Part shown: in pieces, positions 57,361 to 64,000 of the stretch
How the letters are laid out: the number at the start of each line of letters is the position of its first letter
Position numbering within the stretch: the stretch's first letter is position 1
NCBI GenBank assembly: GCA_018340375.1
Contig: JAFFJZ010000009.1
Span: 11,920,501-11,984,500 of the forward strand
Length of the DNA: 64,000 nucleotides
Direction of reading: 5' to 3'
DNA from: Gonatopus flavifemur
Taxonomy: Eukaryota; Arthropoda; Insecta; Hymenoptera; Dryinidae
Program-made: the position numbers and the translations under genes
The notes under the pieces: model-generated
The model's input: only the letters and a program-made list of their open reading frames with translations
What the model was told of the DNA's origin: nothing
Databases searched by the model: none

Positions 57361-57818
57361 GAAGGAAGCATTTCTTCAGATCTGAGAAATTATTAAATGA
57401 ATAGCTTCAAGTGAATATTTCTTCCACAAAAATGAATATTTTATTCATATGGAAAAGTTGATTATTAGCTCCTGCTTTGAAATACCGCATTTGTTTGTGT
57501 CAACAAACTATACAGTTTTGGTAGATAAATATTCATTTGAGGTAATCTCATTCATTTGAGATAAATAACAAGTTCTTAAATTGTACAAAATATTTTTTTA
57601 TCTGTGACACGGTCTGATGTAGTCCAATGAAACCATAAAAACCGCCATCGCCATCTTCTGGCAAATAAATCTTGAAAGGGCCTCAATGATTTCTAACGAG
57701 GCTTACAAGTGTAGTAACAGTCTAGATATACTTATAAAAAATCCTCCATAGTTTTTTGAGAGTTTCATTTGTCTAATATATATTGTCAGTAACCGGTGAG
57801 TAACTTGCTAGTTTATCT

Positions 57819-58041
57819 CAGGGGGCATAATCTGAAAAAGAAAATTTTCAAACGGATTTCAGCGTTGCCATACGGTAGTACAGTGAACTATTTTACATGT
57901 ATACACTAACACTCATTCGAAAATCGGTGTGATTCGTTCATTGTTTGTGTTAGTTGTATCTATGTCAAATAGTTCACTGTACTACCGTACGGCAGCGCTG
58001 AAATCCATTTGAGAATGTTCAATTTGAGATTATGCCCCCTG
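57819..58041. mobile_element. 223-bp hAT-type MITE, perfect 8-bp target duplication
   Basis: CAGGGGGCATAATCT ends are flanked by GTTTATCT at 57811-57818 and 58042-58049. Arms of about 80 bp share GGATTTCAGCG and TACGGTAGTACAGTGAACTA. The 8-bp duplication and CAG...CTG ends are the hAT signature. It lies within the 3.8-kb TA element. Confidence 0.9.
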
Positions 58042-58559
58042 GTTTATCTCAACTAGGAGTTCCCTATGAAATCCCTACAGGGGCCTCATATTGACTAGAC
58101 AATGCCTTGTCAGATTTCCACTTGGGTACAAGTCTTAATTCTTGGCCGATTTTGATGAATTTTGTTTGAAAATACTCAGAATTGAATTCTTAAGAGGATT
58201 GTCGATTCCAATTTCTCAATTTTCTTTTATCATGACAATAAATAAACAAATAGTTAGGAAAAATCTTCAATTTCAGATATTTGAGCTTGTATCTTCCAGA
58301 AAAGTCTTGGAATGACCTCACTATTCAGCGAGATTATTGCACGTATGCTAATTGAACATGAAAAATTGAGATAATTGCAAATCCGATCATTATAAACAAT
58401 TTTGTAAACAATTTTCATGGGGAGATCTTAGATTGAGATAATTCTGGTTGTGAAAACATATTTTTTTGGTTTCAATTACTTGGAATCATAACAAGAAACG
58501 TTGTTTGTGGAGGAAAAGAGGCAAAAGTTGAGATTCAACATTTGTTATAAACAATTTTA

Positions 58560-59010
58560 TAAACAAATTCTGAACTGAGAGGTTCTTTGATGGGAAAAAT
58601 TGTATTTCTCTCGTGTTTATTCAGAATTATCATTAGAGTCAGAGTCTGTCATGAAATTTCATTGGCATTGAACAATAATATTATTGTTATTGACAATTTT
58701 ATAAACAAAATCTGAACTGCGGGGGTTTTTCATGCGAAAAAAGTGGTTTTCTTCCGTATTTATTTAGAATTAATATTAATTATCATTGGAGTCACAGTCT
58801 GTCATGAAATTTCAGCGACATTCAACAATAATATTATTGTTATTAACAATTTTATAAACAAATTCTGAACTGAGAGGTTTTTTTAGATTGGAAAAAAGTT
58901 TTTTTCTCCCGTATTCATTCAGAGTTATCATTAGAGTCACAGTCTGTCATGAAATTCCAGCAACATCTCACAATCATTATTGTCATCAAGGATTTTATAA
59001 ACAAATTATA
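58560..59010. repeat. tandem units of about 142-153 bp
   Basis: TGAACTGNGNGGTT words at 58571, 58713 and 58866, with a weaker one at about 59009. Each is followed by CAGAATTATCATTAGAGTCA, GAGTCTGTCATGAAAT and ATAATATTATTGTTATT-like sequence. An inverted unit lies at about 59760-59930. They form the centre of the outermost foldback. Confidence 0.75.
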
Positions 59011-60390
59011 AATTGAGATATTTTCGAAGGGGAGACAAATTTCCCTTCGGCGCATCTACTGAGAATCACCATGAATATGTATAGACCATGAAGAGATTCC
59101 AGATGAAATTAATATTCATGATTATTATAAACAATGTTATGAATAAATTCTGTACTGAGAAACTGTGTGATGGGAATGTGTATGGAAAATTTTTCTGCTG
59201 AATCTCTTAAAATTTGAACATTCTTCCTTTGGAAATTGCTGGAAACCTTTGAGTATTTCTGCAGTGAGAGAAAATCTTGTAGATGAGAATAAGCCAAGTA
59301 CAGTTTTTGGTCATAGTAGCTTTATTTTCATTACCAAAGTGATTTTGAAGCTATTTCAATGGAAAATATGGCTACTGTAACTACGGAAATGTTCTTGGGC
59401 TTAATTTCAGCCACAGTTTCCTTTCAGTTTGTGAAGTTCTGAGAAATTCTAAAAATTTGACATTTTGAGGAGGGAAAAAAATTCTTGTTCCACGCATTCA
59501 ATGCTTATCATAATCAAACTGACGATTTTCAAAAAGATCCCTGCAAAAATGAGTACCAAACTGTTCGTTGACACAATTTTTCGATAGAGGAGAAATATTC
59601 TTCCTTCCGTATCTATTGAAAATCATTGGTCGTGTGAATGAAAGTCAATGGAAATCAATACATTGCATTTTTAACTCCAAGGTGACCCTTTTGTGAATGG
59701 TAGGATCATCATTTTATCATAGTAATCTTTGAAAATCAAGATAAAAATCATGATTGATAAAAAGTCATATTTATATTCGTTTATAAAATTGTTAATAACA
59801 ATAATATTATCGTTGAATGTCACTGAAATTTTATGACAGACTGTGACTCTAATGATAATTCTGAATAAACACGAGAGAAATACAATTTTTCCCATCAAAA
59901 TACCTCTCAGTTCAGAATTTGTTTATAAAATTGTTCATAACAAATGTTGAATCTTAACGTTTGCCTCTTTTCCTCCACGAACAACGTTTCTTGTGATAAT
60001 TCCAAGTAATTGAAACCAAAAAAATATGTTTTCACAACCAGAATTATCGCAATCTCAGATTTTTTCATGAAAATCGTTCACAAAATTGTTTGTAATGATC
60101 GGATTTGCAATCATCTCAACTCTTTATGTTCAATGAGCACACGTGCAATGATCTCGCTGAATAGTAAAGCCATCCCAAGACTTTTCTGGAAGATACAAGC
60201 TCAAATACCTGAAATTGAAGATTTTCCTATTTGTTTATTTATCGTCATGATAAAAAAAATTCAGAAATCGGAATCGACAGTTCTCTGAGGAATTTAATTC
60301 TGAGTATTTTAAAACAAAATTCATCAAAATCGGTCGAGAATTACGACTAGTAGTAGATTATGAACACTAAATTCCTGATTTCCATCACTG

Positions 60391-60664
60391 TGAAGCATGT
60401 CGTTCTATTTCCCTCTCCGTCATCATATTCCTATTGTTTTTCCTCCTTGCCCGAAATTTTTGACCGGGAAAATCCTATTCCGTTTCTTCTCCGTTTCTTT
60501 CTTCTCCACCACCTCAAAGGTACTGTTCCTCCAACCGTCAACTCAAAAAAGTATATAAAACTGCGTAAAACCCCTCAATAAGAACACTCGCGCCCTTCCC
60601 CATTTGAACGTTTGTTGCCTTGCGTTGTACGAAGCAAGTGAGTGTTCTCATTGAGGGGTTTTAC
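60391..60664. repeat. 100-bp hairpin with GTAAAACCCCTCAAT ends
   Basis: GTAAAACCCCTCAATAAGAA at 60565 mirrors TTCTCATTGAGGGGTTTTAC at 60664, with a loop of about 50 bases. The preceding 60391-60564 holds pyrimidine-rich sequence without other features. Confidence 0.7.
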
Positions 60665-60673
60665 TGTGATGTA

Positions 60674-62790
60674 CCGTAAAATGGGGTTACTTTCATCAAT
60701 TTCAAAATTCATAACGCTTCAAAAGTTCAACTACTTGAGATGGAATTTCACGGAATTAGTATCATAATCGGTTTTTATAATACTGTCAATATGCTTCATT
60801 AGAAGAAATTTGGTTAGTTAGTTTGGATTTGAATAATTGAAAACCCTATGATCAAAGTTACCCGTCAAGTGGGGTTATTTTGATCGCTTATATTCTGAGT
60901 GAGCGTTTGCTCAGTGCATTTTGATATTTCCTTATGAAATGTATAATACTGGTCAAGAAACATTCAAGAATGATAAACGTTCACGAGCATGATGAAATAA
61001 CGTGAGTATCTCCGTTTTAAATCTTCCCAACAAACACAATGCTTAAAAGTTGTCAAGAAAGGCTGCATAAGACGTCTTTCAGATATTCATTAGATTTTTT
61101 TTTGACAATGATCTGAAAGATATTTATCAGGTACACTGTTAGAAATTTCTGATTGAATTTTCAATTACATGTAATGGAAGCAACTTCCACTCACGTAATG
61201 GAAAAATAATTCGCACTGTACTTGAAAATTCAAGAACCAGTTCTTTAAATTCCATGCACATGTTCTTGATTGTTGAGAGAAATCATGATTGAAAATTCAA
61301 TAACAAGTTCTTTAAAATTTCATGCACATGTTCATGATTGTTGAAAAAAAAAATCACCTTCACAAGATGTGAACGTGGGACGTCGAAACCGGACGCCAAA
61401 GCTCTATCACTCAAGCCACTGTCACTTATGTGGAACGCAGCATTTTTCTATTTATATGACCTTGCGTTCATTCTTCGAACTTGTGAATCAAGATGTACTT
61501 GTGATGTAGAAATACTGAACAAACTGTGTGATTTAACTAGTACATAGTTGAAGTGGATACGTGGATGACTTCGTCAAAGCGTTAGTATACAGGGTGACCC
61601 AAGTGAGAAAAATTGTATTTCAAGGGCGTATTCTGCAGCCATAATGCAAGAATTTCCCGTTTTTTGAAGGTTAGTTTTTGAGATATGAGCATTTTTAGAT
61701 TTTTCTTCAAACCCAAACCAACTTGGATCATTTTTGTTGTTTTCAGTTGGATGCCATTAGAGCCATGATTTGATTATAATTATAATGATATTATTAGGTT
61801 ATTATACTGGATTAAATTTTTATAAGTTTTTTCAATCACCTGTACATTAATTTCAATTTTCATGCACAATAACTTGAAAATTCAATAACATGTATTTGGA
61901 TTCCTATTTCAGTTCATAAAAATTGAATTTTCATTCACATATGTACATGAAATTTCAAGAAATTTTTAACAGTGTAATTAAAAGACTTCTTATGCAACAT
62001 TTTCCACCAAGTTTTAGACGCGGCGTTTGTTGAGTTTATTCACATTATTGTAAATGAAACAAAATCTTATTGGAATCACATATACTCGGATCGTTTGATA
62101 TGAAAACTGGAGCAAAATTTCACATATGGATATCAAATATCAATGGAAACTGGAATCCTGTATGATCTGCTCATAGAGCATCTGAATTTCTCTCTCTGCG
62201 TTGATCAAGTTTTCTTCGCCCTTTGCTTCTTCTTTTCTGCAGAAGTTGGAACATTTTTATCATTTTGGTTCCCTGACTCAAGCACTGATACACTCGCTCC
62301 TAGAGCAACATTTGATCCAGTCCTTCCTCTCATTATCACCCTATGTGGCTGATCAAAATCACACCACACCGTTGATCAAAGTTACCCCATATACCTGATC
62401 AAAGTAACCCCGTACACAAAGTCCTTCAACCCCGAGTACACATTGGGGAGTACAAATTTGAGTTTTGATTCATAGTATCTTCAAAAATTGATAAATCACA
62501 TATTGCAATCTCAGATTCATTGGAATTTAAGGGATGAACTTAGTGATAAAGCTGTCCGATATTATGAATTCACTAAAAAAACTACACTTACGTCTTTACT
62601 ATTTTTCTCACATTCATTTGCGATACAGTTTGTTACATTGCTAACAGAATTATTTAGGGGTCTTCTGTGTTGTTGACCAGTGAGGAAAAAATTAAAAATT
62701 GGATCTCATCTACGCTCAGAATATTGTTTTATATACAAACAAAGTAGTTATTAAAGTAAACCCGCGGATCAAAGTGACCCCATTCCACGG
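60674..62790. mobile_element. 2.1-kb TA element with CCGTRRAATGGGGT ends
   Basis: CCGTAAAATGGGGTTACTTT at 60674 mirrors AAAGTGACCCCATTCCACGG at 62790, with TA at 60672-60673 and 62791-62792. Repeated GATCAAAGTNACCCC words lie inside both ends (60860 and 62370-62410). A second element has inserted at 61134-61974. No transposase. Confidence 0.85.
61134..61974. mobile_element. 841-bp TA element with CACTGTTAGAAAT ends
   Basis: CACTGTTAGAAATTTCTGAT mirrors AAGAAATTTTTAACAGTG, with TA at 61132-61133 and 61975-61976. Subterminal inverted CAATNACATGTAA words are present. The middle has TACAGGGTGACCCAAGTGAG at about 61590. Its ends match the exon-inserted MITE at 8033-8516. The 69-codon frame inside is not convincing. 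Confidence 0.8.
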
Positions 62791-62792
62791 TA

Positions 62793-64000
62793 TAAGAATT
62801 CACATAGAGAAACTAGCGTTAGTCAATGTTTGAATATTGTTTGGTGAGTTGAAAGTCCTCGAAACTTACATGTACAAATGGAATGTATAAAAATCTTCCG
62901 TGATAGTCGAGCGAATACGTGGAGAGTAAAAGACACGTGAGTAAGTTGAAATACAATAATATTGTAAATGAGAGGAAGAATACGTCGCTTTCGAGACACG
63001 AATGCGTTGAGAGAAATTCCGCTGGCATGGCAGCAATTAAAGCATTTCGTGGAAAACTCCCATCTCCCGTACATGTATGAAAAGGGTTGAAGGCATCAAA
63101 GTACGAGACTTGGTATAATCACCGATGCGCGAAACTGAAAAAAAATTTGAGGGATAGTACCAGGTGTATTCTCAAGGTTTGCAAGAATGAGGGAACGAGA
63201 AAAGCAAAAAAAAGGTGATTATGGGGAGTCATGCTTTTGCTGTGTAGTGTTCAAAAATCCGGGAAGTCAACGTTCGGTGAAGTCGTGCTTGTCCACTTCT
63301 GTAGCTAATTTACTCGAAACGAGTGATACGCATTACGAAAGTGTCACGAGAATGTTGGTCAATTTTTCGTGGAATTAACTTCTTTTTGATCATTGATGTA
63401 TTCTCTTCTTTTTATTCGGTTCCTCTACGACTTTCATGTGAAGTGCTCCCAGCTTTATGAAATTGTTACCCTTATTGTTGCTTTATGAATTTGTTCGTAT
63501 TCAATTTCAATGATGATTTTAATCATAAAGGGTGGAATGAAAACCTAAAACGTCTGAAACTGAATATCGTGTCTCAGATTTTTTTCATTATTAATATTCA
63601 TTTTATTATGAGTCGACTATCATTTTGATTGATGCAGACGGAATACTTCAATCGCTTAAACTATTCAGGAATTCCGTCAGTGTCGAGTTGGCACCTCATA
63701 TTTACAGGAAAAGAAATGCTTGAATAGATTTAACAAACACTCAGACATAGAGGATGATTTGAAATAGAGAGCTCCTTGCTGCAAGATCACAAACCGGAAC
63801 ACAAATGTCCCTCGAAACTCGATCGTCGACCCCCAAAAACTTCCATAAAACTTTCCAGAACTGATATGGCAAATTGGAAGAATAAATTTTATGCCAATCG
63901 ATTTCGACTGCAGTTTTGGTTGAACCACTCCCCTAACAGCAACATATGTCCCTGGGACGTTTTCTGAACGTTCAGGAAACCTTCCCTTTCTTTCTATAAG
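62793..64000. other. no feature recognised
   Basis: Less repetitive sequence with scattered short frames and no domain or splice pattern that I can defend. Confidence 0.35.

Larger units (their letters stand above)
54294..58126. mobile_element. 3.8-kb TA element with CCCAAGTRGAAAT ends
   Basis: CCCAAGTAGAAAT at 54294 mirrors ATTTCCACTTGGG at 58126, with TA at 54292-54293 and 58127-58128. The other arm of the outer element has the joined site CTACTACTAGTCGTAATTCT near 60350, matching the two flanks here with one TA removed. It contains the elements at 54541-57360 and 57819-58041. Confidence 0.75.
54254..60390. mobile_element. outermost foldback of the nested complex
   Basis: CAGTGGTGGAAATCAGGAAT at 54254 mirrors ATTCCTGATTTCCATCACTG at 60390; flanks are TA and TG. 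The left arm is 54254-54293 continued at 58129-58690. The right arm is about 59750-60390, sharing GATTTTGATGAATTTTG and TCTTCCAGAAAAGTCTTGG. The left arm is interrupted by the element at 54294-58126. The centre holds tandem units (58560-59010). Non-coding. Confidence 0.75.

Noticed and set aside
61338..61547. A 69-codon ORF in the 61134-61974 element with several cysteines
   Set aside because: Too short, with no known fold; the interior of the related MITE at 8033 does not encode it.
1..64000. tRNA, rRNA, CRISPR, prophage or endogenous viral genes
   Set aside because: No cloverleaf, conserved rRNA block, spacer array or viral replication gene was recognised. The retroelement genes fit Ty3/gypsy and RTE elements without an envelope gene.

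Overview
The window looks like eukaryotic, almost certainly insect, nuclear DNA. It is AT-rich, it has spliceosomal-type GTAAGT...TTTGTAG introns, and it carries a Tc1/mariner element with a DD34D transposase, RTE-like non-LTR retrotransposons, a Ty3/gypsy retrotransposon and many short TA-flanked foldback elements. A hymenopteran is plausible from the mix, but the sequence alone does not decide it. I see no bacterial operons, rRNA, tRNA, CRISPR or viral genome. No intact host gene could be established.

Layout. 0-0.4 kb: a mariner remnant. 2.4-4.5 kb (minus): a broken zinc-finger-plus-transposase gene. 4.6-8.75 kb (minus): a broken multi-exon gene whose exons and introns hold several MITEs. 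8.75-14.4 kb: TA-flanked elements and a 3.5-kb long-terminal-inverted-repeat (TIR) transposon with a decayed DDE transposase. 14.7-20.1 kb: a dispersed repeat and a 122-bp satellite in both orientations, split by a 2.7-kb RTE copy. 20.2-30.0 kb (minus): a Ty3/gypsy element interrupted by a CATATATG-rich MITE, a nearly intact mariner, a 451-bp foldback and a full-length RTE copy. 30.4-32.1 kb: a hAT-like element. 32.3-34.5 kb: small foldbacks. 34.6-37.8 kb: a head-to-head inverted duplication of a DDE-like ORF. 38-44 kb: MITEs, a retrotransposon tail, microsatellites and a GC-richer element. 45.5-51.7 kb: a 264-bp tandem array into which a 5.3-kb Mutator-like element (9-bp target duplication, about 1.67-kb inverted repeats, 183-bp internal satellite) has inserted. 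52.2-53.3 kb: the only stretch that resembles a host first exon or regulatory region. 54.25-60.4 kb: a nest of foldback and hAT elements four levels deep. 60.6-62.8 kb: a TA-flanked element with another inside it. 62.8-64 kb: nothing recognised.

The main biological story is insertion stratigraphy. Many insertions can be proved from the sequence itself, because a paralogous empty site (the other arm of an inverted repeat, or the next unit of a tandem array) or a continuous reading frame lies in the same window. Two recurrent terminal signatures dominate: TA-flanked elements starting CAC(N)GAGAAA or CACNGNAAAA, and elements starting CCCTNGTRRAAA, several of which have CATATATG-type interiors.

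Coordinates of element ends come from terminal inverted repeats and target duplications read by eye. Arm lengths are approximate to a few bases except where a target duplication fixes them. Superfamily names are inferences from motif, TIR and duplication length.
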